DNA of 64,000 nt from Candidatus Obscuribacterium magneticum (lineage in GTDB: Bacteria > Elusimicrobiota > Elusimicrobia > F11), in the NCBI GenBank assembly GCA_020523905.1, contig JAJAPZ010000007.1, positions 1 through 64,000 on the forward strand, in the 5' to 3' direction. The notes under the pieces were generated by a model. It saw only the letters and a list, made by a program, of their open reading frames with translations, ran no database searches and was not told where the DNA came from. The translations under genes and the position numbers were made by a program. This document shows, piece after piece, positions 1-8,516 of this stretch. Positions within the stretch are counted from its first letter, which is position 1. Every line of letters starts with the position of its first letter.

Positions 1-1
1 A

Positions 2-106
2 CTCAAGCAGAGAAACGGCCCCATCGGCGAAATCGATTTGACGTTCGTGGATGAATGCACACGGTTTGTCAATTTGGAACGTGAACTTGAGCCGGCCCAA
101 ACCTAA
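2..106 (+). CDS. dnaB: Replicative DNA helicase DnaB, C-terminal end (partial)
   Basis: Only the last 34 codons and the TAA stop lie in the window. The reading frame gives the segment [14 protein letters not shown], followed by an FVNLE-like tail. This matches the end of the RecA-type helicase domain of DnaB, where the arginine of KQRNG is the conserved arginine-finger region. The protein unwinds DNA ahead of the replication fork as a hexamer. The call rests on this one conserved motif, because the Walker motifs and N-terminal domain are outside the window. The alanine racemase gene follows closely, and a dnaB-alr order is common in bacteria. Confidence 0.8.
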   Translation, partial: LKQRNGPIGEIDLTFVDECTRFVNLERELEPAQT

Positions 107-121
107 CGCTGCGAATTGAAG

Positions 122-1234
122 ATGGCTTTATACCGTCCAACCTGGGTTGAAATTTCCACCGAGGCCTTTTCCTCCAACGTCCGCGCCGTGAAAAAATTCG
201 TCGGCGAGAAGGTGGAGATCCTCGCTGTATTGAAGGCGGATGCCTACGGCCACGGAGCGGACCTTTTATGTTCCCACGCTCTTAAAAATGGGGCGACGCA
301 CCTCGGCGTGTCCAGCCTCGAAGAAGGGCTTCTCCTTCGCCAGCTGAATCCTCAGGTTCCCATCCTTCTTCTCGGAAGCATTTATCCCTTGGAAAACTTT
401 TCTGTCGCGCTGGAAAATGATTTTATTCCCACCGTGGCCAGCCAGGAGGCGTATGCCGCCCTTAAGGCCCAAGCCGCCTCCTCCCGAAAAAATTGGAGCT
501 TTCATCTGGAGGTCGACACCGGCATGGGCCGGATGGGTTTGTCTCTTGAGGCCGCCAAAAAGTTCGTGGAACGGCTGGGGCAGGAAAAAGAGGCGCATCT
601 GGCGGGGCTTTACAGCCATCTGTCCTGCGCGGATTCGGACGAGGCTTTTACGCGCGAGCAGCTCCAGGCCTTTGCAAAACTGAAAGAGTGGATGCAAGCC
701 GCGGGTTTCAAGCGGCTCCTCTTTCATCTGGCGAATTCGGCGGGGATCATGCGCTTTAAAGATTCTCATCACGACATGGTGCGGCCCGGACTTGCCCTTT
801 ATGGCGTGTCCCAAGTCCCTCTGCCCGGGGGGATCGAATTAAAACCGGTTTTAAGCTGGCATACGAAGATTGTTTTTCTTAAAAAGGTGCCCCCTGGAAC
901 GCCCGTTTCTTATGGGCGGACGTTTGTCACCGAGCGCGAGAGCGTTATTGCCACCTTGCCCGTCGGCTATGCCGACGGCGTCCCACGAATGTTGTCCAAT
1001 AAGGGGCGGGTGCTTGTTAAAGGGCAGCGTTGCCCCCTTGTTGGACGGGTGACGATGGATCAGATCATGGCGGATGTGACGGGGCTCCCCGTGAATGTGG
1101 GAGAGGAGGTTGTGTTGATCGGCTCGCAGGGGTCAGGGAGGCTTTCGGCGGAAGAATGGGCGGAGTGGGCGCAGACGATCCCCTATGAAATTTTTTGCGG
1201 CATTTCTAAAAGAGTGCCGCGTGTGAGTGTATGA
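122..1234 (+). CDS. alr: Alanine racemase
   Basis: This PLP enzyme interconverts L- and D-alanine for peptidoglycan synthesis in the cytoplasm. The N-terminal barrel carries the PLP lysine in AVLKADAYGHG near residue 38. The C-terminal domain carries the SYGRTF motif, whose tyrosine is the second catalytic base in the family, and GYADG. The length of about 370 residues is normal. I use ATG 122; an in-frame TTG at 116 would add two residues, and neither start has a clear ribosome-binding site. It follows dnaB by 15 bases. A repeat element separates it from the lipid-transport genes. Confidence 0.95.
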   Translation: MALYRPTWVEISTEAFSSNVRAVKKFVGEKVEILAVLKADAYGHGADLLCSHALKNGATHLGVSSLEEGLLLRQLNPQVPILLLGSIYPLENFSVALENDFIPTVASQEAYAALKAQAASSRKNWSFHLEVDTGMGRMGLSLEAAKKFVERLGQEKEAHLAGLYSHLSCADSDEAFTREQLQAFAKLKEWMQAAGFKRLLFHLANSAGIMRFKDSHHDMVRPGLALYGVSQVPLPGGIELKPVLSWHTKIVFLKKVPPGTPVSYGRTFVTERESVIATLPVGYADGVPRMLSNKGRVLVKGQRCPLVGRVTMDQIMADVTGLPVNVGEEVVLIGSQGSGRLSAEEWAEWAQTIPYEIFCGISKRVPRVSV

Positions 1235-1256
1235 TGGGGCACAGTTGCAAAATGCC

Positions 1257-1325
1257 GTCATTCCGGCGAAAGCCGGAATCCAGTCCGGTGTTCACGTCCT
1301 GGATTCCGGCTTTCGCCGGAATGAC
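1257..1325. repeat. REP-like inverted repeat, GCGAAAGC family, copy 1
   Basis: Two 27-bp arms (1257-1283 and 1299-1325) are perfect inverted copies separated by 15 bases. Each arm is itself palindromic around GCCGGAA/TTCCGGC with a GAAA loop, and each begins GTCATTCCGGCGAAAGCC. Related copies lie at 38211, 41692 and 48284, all between genes. It lies in the alr-mlaE gap and could end alr transcription. Confidence 0.9.
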
Positions 1326-1346
1326 GTGTTTTACGACAAGCTCGAT

Positions 1347-1406
1347 GTCATTGCGAGACCGCCGCGGCGGGCATCCGTGCATGGTTGCTATGATACGCTC
1401 AATGAC
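1347..1406. repeat. Second short inverted repeat (GTCATTGCGAG type)
   Basis: The ends GTCATTGCGAG (1347-1357) and CGCTCAATGAC (1396-1406) are imperfect inverted copies. The interior holds a GC-rich CCGCCGCGGCGGGC palindrome. The ends resemble a widespread bacterial intergenic repeat type that starts GTCATTGCGAG. Only one copy was recognised in this window. It lies directly upstream of the MlaE permease gene. Confidence 0.5.
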
Positions 1407-1423
1407 AGTGAGGTATTATCGGT

Positions 1424-2212
1424 ATGAGATGGATTGAACGATTGGGCGAGATTTTCCTGGAAGTGGCCGAGGCGCTGGGAATGGTCTATGCGCTTTGGCG
1501 GGAAACCCTCCTTCAATTGCTGAAAGGGCAATGGGCTCCCCAGTTGAGCATCGCCCAGATGTACGAGATCGGAGTCCGGTCCTTCGCCGTCGTCAGTCTC
1601 ACCTCTCTTTTCACCGGCATGGTCCTCGCTTTTCAAAGCGGATTTTCCTTCATTAAAGTGTTCAATGAACCCCTCTATGTGGGATCGGTGGTGGGGCTTT
1701 CTCTCGTGAAGGAATTGGGGCCCGTTCTCACCTCGGTGGTGTTGGCGGGCCGGGTGGGGGCGGCGATCACGGCGGAGTTGGGGACCATGAACGTCACCGA
1801 GCAGCTGGATGCCCTCTATACTTTGGGGACGACCCCGGTGCGGTATTTGGCGTTGCCTCGGATTGTCGCCATGATGGTGATGACGCCCATTCTGGCGGCT
1901 TTGTCCGATATCATCGGCGTCTTCGGAGGTTTTTTGGTCGCCAGTCTTCAACTCAAAATTGCCTCCAGCGTCTATTGGCAGGAGGTCACCACCTTCGTGG
2001 ACTTAAACGAGGTCGCTCATGGGATTATCAAAGCCTTCTTCTTCGGTCTCATCATTGTGACCACCTCCGTATACAAGGGCTTCACCTGTGGAGGCGGCGC
2101 GGAAGGCGTGGGGCGGGCCACAACGTCGGCGGTGGTGATCTCGATGGTTCTCATTTTGGTGGGCGATTACTTTTTGAGTGCCCTCCTGGTCGCCTTTGGG
2201 ATCGGCGCATGA
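1424..2212 (+). CDS. mlaE: MlaE-family lipid ABC transporter permease
   Basis: This inner-membrane permease belongs to the Mla/Tgd/Mce type of lipid transporter, which moves phospholipids between inner and outer membranes. The 262-residue protein has an amphipathic N-terminus followed by about five hydrophobic helices. It contains the family segments LVKELGPVLTSVVLAGRVGA and ELGTMNVTEQLDALYTLG. Length and motifs are typical. The start ATG has GAGG about 10 bases upstream. Its stop overlaps the start of the ATPase gene (ATGA), and the MCE-domain gene follows, so the three form one transporter operon. Confidence 0.93.
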   Translation: MRWIERLGEIFLEVAEALGMVYALWRETLLQLLKGQWAPQLSIAQMYEIGVRSFAVVSLTSLFTGMVLAFQSGFSFIKVFNEPLYVGSVVGLSLVKELGPVLTSVVLAGRVGAAITAELGTMNVTEQLDALYTLGTTPVRYLALPRIVAMMVMTPILAALSDIIGVFGGFLVASLQLKIASSVYWQEVTTFVDLNEVAHGIIKAFFFGLIIVTTSVYKGFTCGGGAEGVGRATTSAVVISMVLILVGDYFLSALLVAFGIGA

Positions 2213-2973
2213 TTAAGATTACGGGCTTGGAAAAATCTTTCGGAACCAATCATGTCCTGCGGGGGCTGGACCTGGAGATCCAAGACGGGGAGACCATCAC
2301 CATCATGGGCGGCTCCGGAACAGGCAAGAGCGTTTTATTGAAGCACATTGTGGGCCTCATGGAACCGAACCGGGGGCGCGTTTTCGTTGACAACGTTGAA
2401 ATCACGAAGCTGGAAGAAGAGGCCCTGAGTCACGTTCAAAAAAGGTTCGGCTACCTCTTCCAAGGGGGAGCTCTCTTCGATTCGCTGACGGTGGGGGAAA
2501 ACATCGCTTTCGGCATTCACAACATGCGCCCGGATTTGGAACCTCGTTTGAAGGCGCTGGTGGCGGAGAAACTCGGGCATGTGGGGCTGACGCCGGAAAT
2601 CGCGGACTTAAAACCGGCTGAACTTTCGGGCGGCATGAAAAAAAGAGTCGCCCTGGCCCGGGCCATTGCCTACGAACCGGATTATATTCTGTATGATGAG
2701 CCGACGACGGGACTCGATCCCATCATGGCGGACGTAATTAATGAGCTGATTATTAGCCTTCAGAAAAATTTAAGTGTAACCTCCATTGTCGTGACGCATG
2801 ATTTAACGTCGGCCTACAAAGTGTCGAACCGGATGGCGATGCTTTATCAGGGAAAAATCGTGGCCCTGGGGACGCCGAATCAAATCAAAACGTCGACCGA
2901 TCCCCTCGTCAAACAATTTATTACCGGTTCGTCGCATGGGCCCATTCAGATGCAAGTCAAGGCGTTTGAGTAG
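2209..2973 (+). CDS. mlaF: MlaF-family ABC transporter ATPase
   Basis: This is the ATPase partner of the upstream MlaE permease. The 254-residue protein has Walker A GGSGTGKSVLLKH near residue 38, a Q-loop in YLFQGGALFDSLTV, the signature LSGGMKKRVALARA, Walker B YILYDEPTTGLDP and an H-loop in VVTHD. The signature GGM and the QGGALFDS segment are typical of MlaF rather than of importer ATPases. The ATG at 2209 overlaps the MlaE stop; a longer reading frame upstream in the same frame lies inside mlaE and is not used. The next gene begins 8 bases after the stop. Confidence 0.94.
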   Translation: MIKITGLEKSFGTNHVLRGLDLEIQDGETITIMGGSGTGKSVLLKHIVGLMEPNRGRVFVDNVEITKLEEEALSHVQKRFGYLFQGGALFDSLTVGENIAFGIHNMRPDLEPRLKALVAEKLGHVGLTPEIADLKPAELSGGMKKRVALARAIAYEPDYILYDEPTTGLDPIMADVINELIISLQKNLSVTSIVVTHDLTSAYKVSNRMAMLYQGKIVALGTPNQIKTSTDPLVKQFITGSSHGPIQMQVKAFE

Positions 2974-2981
2974 ATAAGTTT

Positions 2982-4337
2982 ATGAGCCAAGAAACCAAGG
3001 TTGGGATGTTTTTGATCGCCGCGATCGCGGCGATATTGGCCTCCATATTGTTCTTGGGGGACGTTCACCTCCTCACCCGGCGGCCGACGTACACCATCGA
3101 TTTTGAGGACGTGGAAGCCCTTCCCCCGAAAGCGGCGGTGAAGATGTCCGGCGTCGAAGTGGGCAAGGTCAAGCGAGTGCAGTTGATCAACGGGCGGGCC
3201 CGCGTGACCGTCGGCATCAACGCGGGGATTCCTCTTTACCTGAATGCATCGGCGACCGTCGGCACAACCGGCATCATCGGAACCCGTTTCGTTCAAATGG
3301 ATCCCGGCACACCGGACGCAGGCCCGTTAAAGCCGGGGGGAATGATCCAGGGGCTTAAAGGGACGACGATCAACAACGCCTTCGACCGGATCGCCTCCCT
3401 CTTTGATGAGGACAAGAAATACGGCAGCGCCGTCTTGAATCTCAAGGCCACGATTTACAACATCCGGCGGGTTTCGGAATCGTTGAATACGGCGCTGGGG
3501 AATCATGCCCTCGAGCTGGAAGAAATCGTCATGAATCTTCGCGATTTGTCCCACAACACGAAAGTGTTGATGGCCAATCTGGCGGATATCAGCACCGAAA
3601 AGAAACAGGATCTGCGGATCATGATTGAAAAATTGAAGGATGTCAGCGTCAAGTTGGACGACATCATGACGAAGATCCAAAAGGGCGAGGGCACCATCGG
3701 CGCGTTGGTGTCGGATAAGCAAACGGCGGAAAATGTGAAAGGCGCCGTCGCTTCCATCAAGGAGACGGCCGACTCGGCCAAAAAAGTATTGGGACACTTT
3801 ACGCGAATTACGACGTATTGGAATTATCGATATCGATACAGTAATCGCGATGAGGAAGGACGCTCCGATGCGGGGATTTATTTTGTTCCCCGCGAGGGGA
3901 AATTTTATTACGTCGGCGCGAGCCATGTGGGTGTGGTGCCGGAGGACGAAAAACACACCAAGTTTGAGCGGAAAAACCGTTTCGATGCGCTGTTGGGATA
4001 TACCTGGGGACCTTTGACGGGTTTTGGCGGCGTGATGCGCTCCAGCGGGGGAGCGGGATTGAAATTGAAGCCCTTGTGGGGAATTAAAAATTGGGCCGAC
4101 CGATTTGAACTCTCGGCCGAAATCAATCAATTCAGCCGTGATCGCGAGGTTCAGGGACACCTGTTGGACCGGGCCTTTGTGGCCTTAGGGGCTCAATTCG
4201 CGCTGACACGGTGGCTGTGGGTGGGGGTACGGGATGAAGAAATCTTGGAGCGGCCCGATGTGATGGGATATGCCAATGTCGTTCTTAAAGACGAGGACTT
4301 GGCTTATCTCTTGGGATTGGCGAGTTTTGCCCGATGA
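2982..4337 (+). CDS. mlaD: MlaD-like MCE-domain protein with extended C-terminal domain
   Basis: This is the substrate-binding part of the lipid transporter. An N-terminal membrane anchor (about residues 7-27) is followed by one MCE domain (about 37-115; TYTIDFEDVEALPPKAAVKMSGVEVGKV). A long helical stretch with MlaD-like heptad character runs to about 270. The remaining 180 residues are not helical. They are rich in alternating aromatic residues (YWNYRYRYSN, GKFYYVGASHVG, LLGYTWGPL) and look like outer-membrane-type beta strands. At 451 residues it is much longer than E. coli MlaD (about 180). It may span the periplasm. The barrel reading is inference from the strand pattern. Its stop overlaps the next start. 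Confidence 0.85.
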   Translation: MSQETKVGMFLIAAIAAILASILFLGDVHLLTRRPTYTIDFEDVEALPPKAAVKMSGVEVGKVKRVQLINGRARVTVGINAGIPLYLNASATVGTTGIIGTRFVQMDPGTPDAGPLKPGGMIQGLKGTTINNAFDRIASLFDEDKKYGSAVLNLKATIYNIRRVSESLNTALGNHALELEEIVMNLRDLSHNTKVLMANLADISTEKKQDLRIMIEKLKDVSVKLDDIMTKIQKGEGTIGALVSDKQTAENVKGAVASIKETADSAKKVLGHFTRITTYWNYRYRYSNRDEEGRSDAGIYFVPREGKFYYVGASHVGVVPEDEKHTKFERKNRFDALLGYTWGPLTGFGGVMRSSGGAGLKLKPLWGIKNWADRFELSAEINQFSRDREVQGHLLDRAFVALGAQFALTRWLWVGVRDEEILERPDVMGYANVVLKDEDLAYLLGLASFAR

Positions 4338-4870
4338 GTGACCGAAAAACGAAGGTCACCCGGCTTTATTCATTGTCCCAGGTTGGAGGACAATGTGTCA
4401 TGGTGCTGGAAGAGGTGAACGGCCCGCGGCTTCTGCCCGTCTGGATTGGGCTCTATGAGGGCGGGGCCATCGGGATGGCTCTGGCGGGACAGAAGTTCCC
4501 GCGGCCCCTCACCCACGACCTCTTCTTGAGCGTGGTCAATGAGCTCGGCGGACGGATCAAGCATGTGACCATCACGGAACTGAAGGACTCCACCTTTTTT
4601 GCGGAGATTTGTTTGGAATCCAAGGGACAGGAGATCACCGTCGACGCCCGTCCGAGCGACTCGGTGGCCTTGGCCGTCCGCGTGAATTGCCCCATTTTGG
4701 TCGGCGATCAGGTGTATGAGTCCTGCCCGGAACTTCTGAAGCCCATCACGGAAGATGAGGTCAGTGACTTTAAAAAGAAGCTGGAACACATGAGGCCGGA
4801 AGATTTTTTCAAGGACTTGAAAGAGCGGGAGCACCGCCCCCCGAATGAGCCGCCGCACGGGGAAAGCTAG
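4334..4870 (+). CDS. Bifunctional nuclease (BFN/DUF151) family protein
   Basis: The 178-residue protein has the BFN/DUF151 domain over about residues 8-135, with VMVLEEVNGPRLLPVWIG near the start, then FPRPLTHDLF and a conserved core ending in DARPSDSVALAVRVNCPI. Family members in plants and bacteria have been linked to nuclease activity, but the cellular role in bacteria is not settled. The C-terminus is charged and probably flexible (EREHRPPNEPPH). It overlaps the MCE-protein stop by four bases, so it is cotranscribed with the lipid transporter. A functional link to lipid transport is not implied by sequence. Confidence 0.88.
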   Translation: MSDRKTKVTRLYSLSQVGGQCVMVLEEVNGPRLLPVWIGLYEGGAIGMALAGQKFPRPLTHDLFLSVVNELGGRIKHVTITELKDSTFFAEICLESKGQEITVDARPSDSVALAVRVNCPILVGDQVYESCPELLKPITEDEVSDFKKKLEHMRPEDFFKDLKEREHRPPNEPPHGES

Positions 4871-4891
4871 ATTAAGGAGATTTAAAAACCC

Positions 4892-5929
4892 ATGTTTAAC
4901 GTGATGCGGATTCTTGTCGTTCTCGTCGGACCCTTCATTGGATATTTTTTTGTTGAAAAGACCTATGTCGGCATGCTGATCGGCCTGGGGCTGTCCGCCA
5001 TTATCATCTCGATCGAAATCCTGATCGAGATGATCAAGCTGGACGTTCTTGTGTTTGGTCTGATTGGCGCCGCGATCGGCCTCTTTTTTGCCTGGCTGGT
5101 TCGGTTTTTGTCCTACCGGATTGACAATCCGCTGTTGTTCTCCTTCGTGGATCGTTTCTCGGCGCTCATCACCGTTTTCCTCATTGTGCTGGGGGTGATG
5201 ATCGCCATCCGCAAGAAGGGGGAGTTGGATTTATTGGACAAAGATATTGTTGTCAGAGGGAAGAAAAACAAAGACATAAAAATTTTGGACACCTGCGTGC
5301 TGATCGATGGGCGGATCGCCGACATTGTGGAAACCGGGTTTCTGTCGGGGAAATTTATTGTGCCGCGGTTTGTTCTTCACGAGCTGCAAATGGTGGCGGA
5401 CTCCTCCGATACAACAAAGCGGCAGCGCGGCCGGCGGGGGATGGACATTTTGAAGCGGCTCCAGGAGGTTCCCGATATCACGATCAAAATATATGACCGT
5501 GATTTTTCCCATATCAAAGAAGTGGATTCAAAATTATTGGAATTGGCGAAAGAATTGGGGGCCAAAGTCGCCACCACCGATTATAACTTGAACAAAGTGG
5601 CCGCCCTGCAAGGGATTTCGGTTCTCAACGTCAACGATTTGGCCGGCGCCTTGAAGCCCGTGGTTTTGCCCGGCGATTCCCTGACGATCTTTTTGGTCAA
5701 AGAAGGGAAGGAAAAAGCGCAGGCCGTCGGCTACTTGGACGATGGCACCATGATCGTCGTGGATGAGGCGCGAAAACACATCGGCAAGCGCGTCGGGGTG
5801 CTTGTCAACTCCATTCTCCAAACCTCGGCCGGCCGGATGATTTTTGCCCGCCTTCAAGAAGGACGGGAAGCGGAGGTGGAAGTGAAACCCCCTTCCATTC
5901 CGGAGATAACCCACCCCCCCTCCGCCTAG
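4892..5929 (+). CDS. Membrane-anchored PIN-TRAM domain protein (YacL type)
   Basis: The first 110 residues form four hydrophobic helices. A PIN nuclease domain follows from about residue 127, with the acidic residues expected of the family: LDTCVLIDGR, LHELQMVAD, KEVDSKLLELAKELGAKVATTDYN. A TRAM domain (about 258-330; LPGDSLTIFLVKEGKEKAQAVGYLDDGTMIVVDEA) ends the protein. The architecture matches the YacL family of Gram-positive bacteria and related proteins elsewhere. These are predicted RNases, though the substrate is unknown. Start ATG 4892 has AAGGAG about 10 bases upstream. ispD begins 3 bases after the stop, and a PIN-TRAM gene next to ispD/ispF is a familiar arrangement. Confidence 0.92.
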   Translation: MFNVMRILVVLVGPFIGYFFVEKTYVGMLIGLGLSAIIISIEILIEMIKLDVLVFGLIGAAIGLFFAWLVRFLSYRIDNPLLFSFVDRFSALITVFLIVLGVMIAIRKKGELDLLDKDIVVRGKKNKDIKILDTCVLIDGRIADIVETGFLSGKFIVPRFVLHELQMVADSSDTTKRQRGRRGMDILKRLQEVPDITIKIYDRDFSHIKEVDSKLLELAKELGAKVATTDYNLNKVAALQGISVLNVNDLAGALKPVVLPGDSLTIFLVKEGKEKAQAVGYLDDGTMIVVDEARKHIGKRVGVLVNSILQTSAGRMIFARLQEGREAEVEVKPPSIPEITHPPSA

Positions 5930-5932
5930 CCC

Positions 5933-6607
5933 ATGTCCACCGGCGTTGTTTTATTGGCCGCCGGATCCAGTCGTCGGTTTGGAGGCCTTTTACCGAAGCA
6001 ATTTATTTCGTTGGCGGGCGAACCCCTATTTCTGAAGTCATTTCATCTTTTTCACCGCATTTCTTCGGTGGGAGAGATTGTCGTCGTGGTGTCTCAAAAA
6101 GATTGGGACCGCGCGAATCGCTGGGTCCAACGGACGCCGCTTTCAAAAAGGGTGGCTGTCGTCGTGGGGGGTCGGCACCGCGGCCAGTCAGTCCAGAAAG
6201 GGCTCGTTGCCCTTTCGGAGAAGGCCGATGTTGTTCTCATCCATGACGCGGCCCGGCCCTTGGTGACGACCGAGGTCATCCGGCGCGTCGAGCGGGCGGC
6301 CCGAAAGCATGGGGCCGCCCTGGCGGCGTGGCCCCTCCCGGATACTTTGAAACTGGCCGGAGCGGGAGCGTGGGTGAAAAAGACCATTCCTCGAAAGGGT
6401 CTGTGGTTGGCGCAGACTCCGCAGGGGTTCCGCCGGGAGGTGGCGATGAAATGCTTGCGAGCCCCCACTCCGACCGCCACGGATGATGTCGAACTGGCCG
6501 AGCGCCGCGGGTTTAAAGTGAAGATTGTGCGAGGCGACATGAAAAATATCAAAGTCACCTATCCGGCGGATCTGGATTTGTGCCGGGCGTGGGGACAGAA
6601 AAGATGA
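5933..6607 (+). CDS. ispD: 2-C-methyl-D-erythritol 4-phosphate cytidylyltransferase
   Basis: IspD transfers CMP from CTP to MEP in the non-mevalonate isoprenoid pathway. The nucleotide-binding motif LLAAGSSRRFGGLLPKQFI lies at residues 5-24. The conserved IHDAARPLV segment is near 102, and TDDVELAERRG follows near the C-terminus. The length of 224 residues is normal. The gene overlaps ispF by four bases, so two pathway steps are translationally coupled. The enzyme between them (IspE) is not in the window. Confidence 0.95.
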   Translation: MSTGVVLLAAGSSRRFGGLLPKQFISLAGEPLFLKSFHLFHRISSVGEIVVVVSQKDWDRANRWVQRTPLSKRVAVVVGGRHRGQSVQKGLVALSEKADVVLIHDAARPLVTTEVIRRVERAARKHGAALAAWPLPDTLKLAGAGAWVKKTIPRKGLWLAQTPQGFRREVAMKCLRAPTPTATDDVELAERRGFKVKIVRGDMKNIKVTYPADLDLCRAWGQKR

Positions 6608-7107
6608 GCTCTCCTCCTTTTCGGATAGGTTTTGGCTTTGACGCCCATGAATTCGGCGATCGTGGGTCATTGGTGTTAGGAGGCTTGCGGTTTAAAGGGC
6701 TTCCGGCCTTGGCGGGTCATTCGGACGGCGACGCCCTTCTTCACGCCCTCATTGATGCCCTTCTTGGAGCCGCCGGTCTCGGCGACATTGGAGACTTTTT
6801 CCCGGATACCGCGAAGAGATATAAAGGCATCTCCAGCCTAAAACTGTTGAAAAGGGTTCTGGACCGAGTTTTAAGAAAAGGATTCAAGCCGGGTCAGGTG
6901 GATGTCACCGTCATGGCGGACCGGCCTCGTTTGACGCCAGTGAAAAAACGGATGAGGGCCCTTTTGGCGCGGCATCTGAAGATCCCCGTTGATTTGATCA
7001 GCATTAAAGCCAAGACCTCAGAAGGGACCCGGCTTGTGAGTCTGAGAGGCGGGGTGGCCGTTTGGGCTCTCGCCACCCTTGTCCCGAGGCGCGAGGGCCG
7101 TTCATGA
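6604..7107 (+). CDS. ispF: 2-C-methyl-D-erythritol 2,4-cyclodiphosphate synthase
   Basis: IspF cyclises CDP-ME 2-phosphate to MEcPP in the non-mevalonate pathway. The zinc-binding Asp and His are seen in GFGFDAHEFG near residue 10. The family segment AGHSDGDALLHALIDALLGA, with its metal-binding histidine, is followed by GDIGDFFPD, and KAKTSEGTRLVS lies near the end. The 167-residue length fits. ATG 6604 overlaps the ispD stop (ATGA) and is preferred over an in-frame start at 6580 inside ispD. The stop overlaps the cysS start. Confidence 0.95.
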   Translation: MSSPPFRIGFGFDAHEFGDRGSLVLGGLRFKGLPALAGHSDGDALLHALIDALLGAAGLGDIGDFFPDTAKRYKGISSLKLLKRVLDRVLRKGFKPGQVDVTVMADRPRLTPVKKRMRALLARHLKIPVDLISIKAKTSEGTRLVSLRGGVAVWALATLVPRREGRS

Positions 7108-8516
7108 ATCAGCCAGACCTTCTCCTCCACAACACCCTCACGGGCCGGAAGGAACCGTTTGTTCCCTTAAAAAAAGGGGAGGTCGGGATGTACGTCTGCG
7201 GCATCACGCCTTATGACGACGTTCACCTGGGCCACGCCCGCTGTTACGTCGTCTTTGATGTCGTTAGGCGCGTTTTGGAAAGCCGGGGTTTTAAGGTCCG
7301 GTTCATACAAAACTTCACCGATGTCGATGACAAAATCATCGAGCAGGCCAAAAAACAGAATAAAGATCCTCTCCAATTCCCAGAGCCTCTTATTAAGAGT
7401 TACTTTCAGATGATGGATCTGCTCAATGTGAAGAAAGCCGACGCTTATCCCCGTGTGACACAATCCATCCCGATCATCATCGATCTCATCCAAAAACTTG
7501 TGCAGCGGGGGATGGCCTATGAGGCCGTTGGATCGGTCTACTACGCGGTCCGAAAATTTTCCGCCTACGGCCAGCTCTCCAAAAGAAAAATCGATGAATT
7601 GGAGTCGGGAGCGCGCGTGGAGGTGGACACGAATAAAAAAGACGCGCTGGATTTTGCCTTGTGGAAAGCATCCAAGGAAGGGGAGCCGTCCTGGCCGTCT
7701 CCCTGGGGTCCGGGGCGGCCCGGGTGGCATATCGAATGTTCGGCCATGTCCATGCAACACCTGGGAGAGGAGTTTGATATTCACGGCGGCGGCCAGGACT
7801 TGATTTTTCCGCATCACGAGAACGAAATCGCCCAGTCGGTGGGGGGGACAGGAAAACCTTTCGTCCACACGTGGCTGCACAACGGTTTTGTGACCATCAA
7901 CAAGGAGAAGATGTCGAAATCTCTCGGCAACTTTTTTGCTCTTAAAGATATTTTCGCGAAAGTGGAACCAATGGTCGTCCGCTATTTCCTCCTCACCCAA
8001 CATTATCGGCACCCTCTCAATTTTTCCGATGCAGACCTGGCCGCGGCCGAATCCGCCTGGACACAGCGCATCGGGGGGGCGTTCCGTCTTGTCATGGAAC
8101 ACGAAAAAGGAGTCAAAAGCACCGCCTCCGCCTCTTCTTTTGATTCCGTCACGAAAGGCATTCTGGAGGAATTTGATCGCGCATTAAATGATGATGTCAA
8201 TACGCCGGGTGCTTTGGGAGCCCTCAATAAATTATGTTCTTTGGTATTTGAACTCGATCAGGCAGCCGGAAAGGCCCCCAAAACACGCTGGGGATCGATG
8301 AAGAGGGCGATGACGACGATGCTGGACGTTTTGGGACTGAAGGTTCCGGTTGAGGAGACCTGGGACAAAGCCGTCCTGGATCTGGTCGCCCAGCGTGAGG
8401 AAGCGCGCCGCCAGAAAAATTGGGCCAAAAGCGATGAAATCCGGCAGGCCTTGAAGGCCCGGGGCGTTGCCATCGACGATACCGCGACGACACCCCGGCT
8501 GAAGCGAATTCATTGA
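7104..8516 (+). CDS. cysS: Cysteinyl-tRNA synthetase
   Basis: This class I enzyme charges tRNA-Cys. The HIGH-type motif is HLGHA in YVCGITPYDDVHLGHA, and KMSKS is intact in KEKMSKSLGN. Zinc ligands are visible: the cysteine of YVCG, the cysteine of HIECSAM and the histidines of FPHHENE. At 470 residues the length is normal. ATG 7104 overlaps the ispF stop by four bases. The isp-cysS-rlmB order is common in bacteria. The C-terminal helical domain ends in AIDDT, usual for CysS, plus a short basic tail. Confidence 0.97.
   Translation: MNQPDLLLHNTLTGRKEPFVPLKKGEVGMYVCGITPYDDVHLGHARCYVVFDVVRRVLESRGFKVRFIQNFTDVDDKIIEQAKKQNKDPLQFPEPLIKSYFQMMDLLNVKKADAYPRVTQSIPIIIDLIQKLVQRGMAYEAVGSVYYAVRKFSAYGQLSKRKIDELESGARVEVDTNKKDALDFALWKASKEGEPSWPSPWGPGRPGWHIECSAMSMQHLGEEFDIHGGGQDLIFPHHENEIAQSVGGTGKPFVHTWLHNGFVTINKEKMSKSLGNFFALKDIFAKVEPMVVRYFLLTQHYRHPLNFSDADLAAAESAWTQRIGGAFRLVMEHEKGVKSTASASSFDSVTKGILEEFDRALNDDVNTPGALGALNKLCSLVFELDQAAGKAPKTRWGSMKRAMTTMLDVLGLKVPVEETWDKAVLDLVAQREEARRQKNWAKSDEIRQALKARGVAIDDTATTPRLKRIH

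Noticed and set aside
1227-1437. Small open frames across the alr-mlaE gap
   Set aside because: They are translations of the inverted-repeat element (encoding strings like RRKPESS), have no ribosome-binding site and occur in any copy of this repeat.
7167-8102. Minus-strand open frame of 311 codons opposite cysS
   Set aside because: cysS is certain on the plus strand with all active-site motifs, and the antisense frame shows no recognisable domain.
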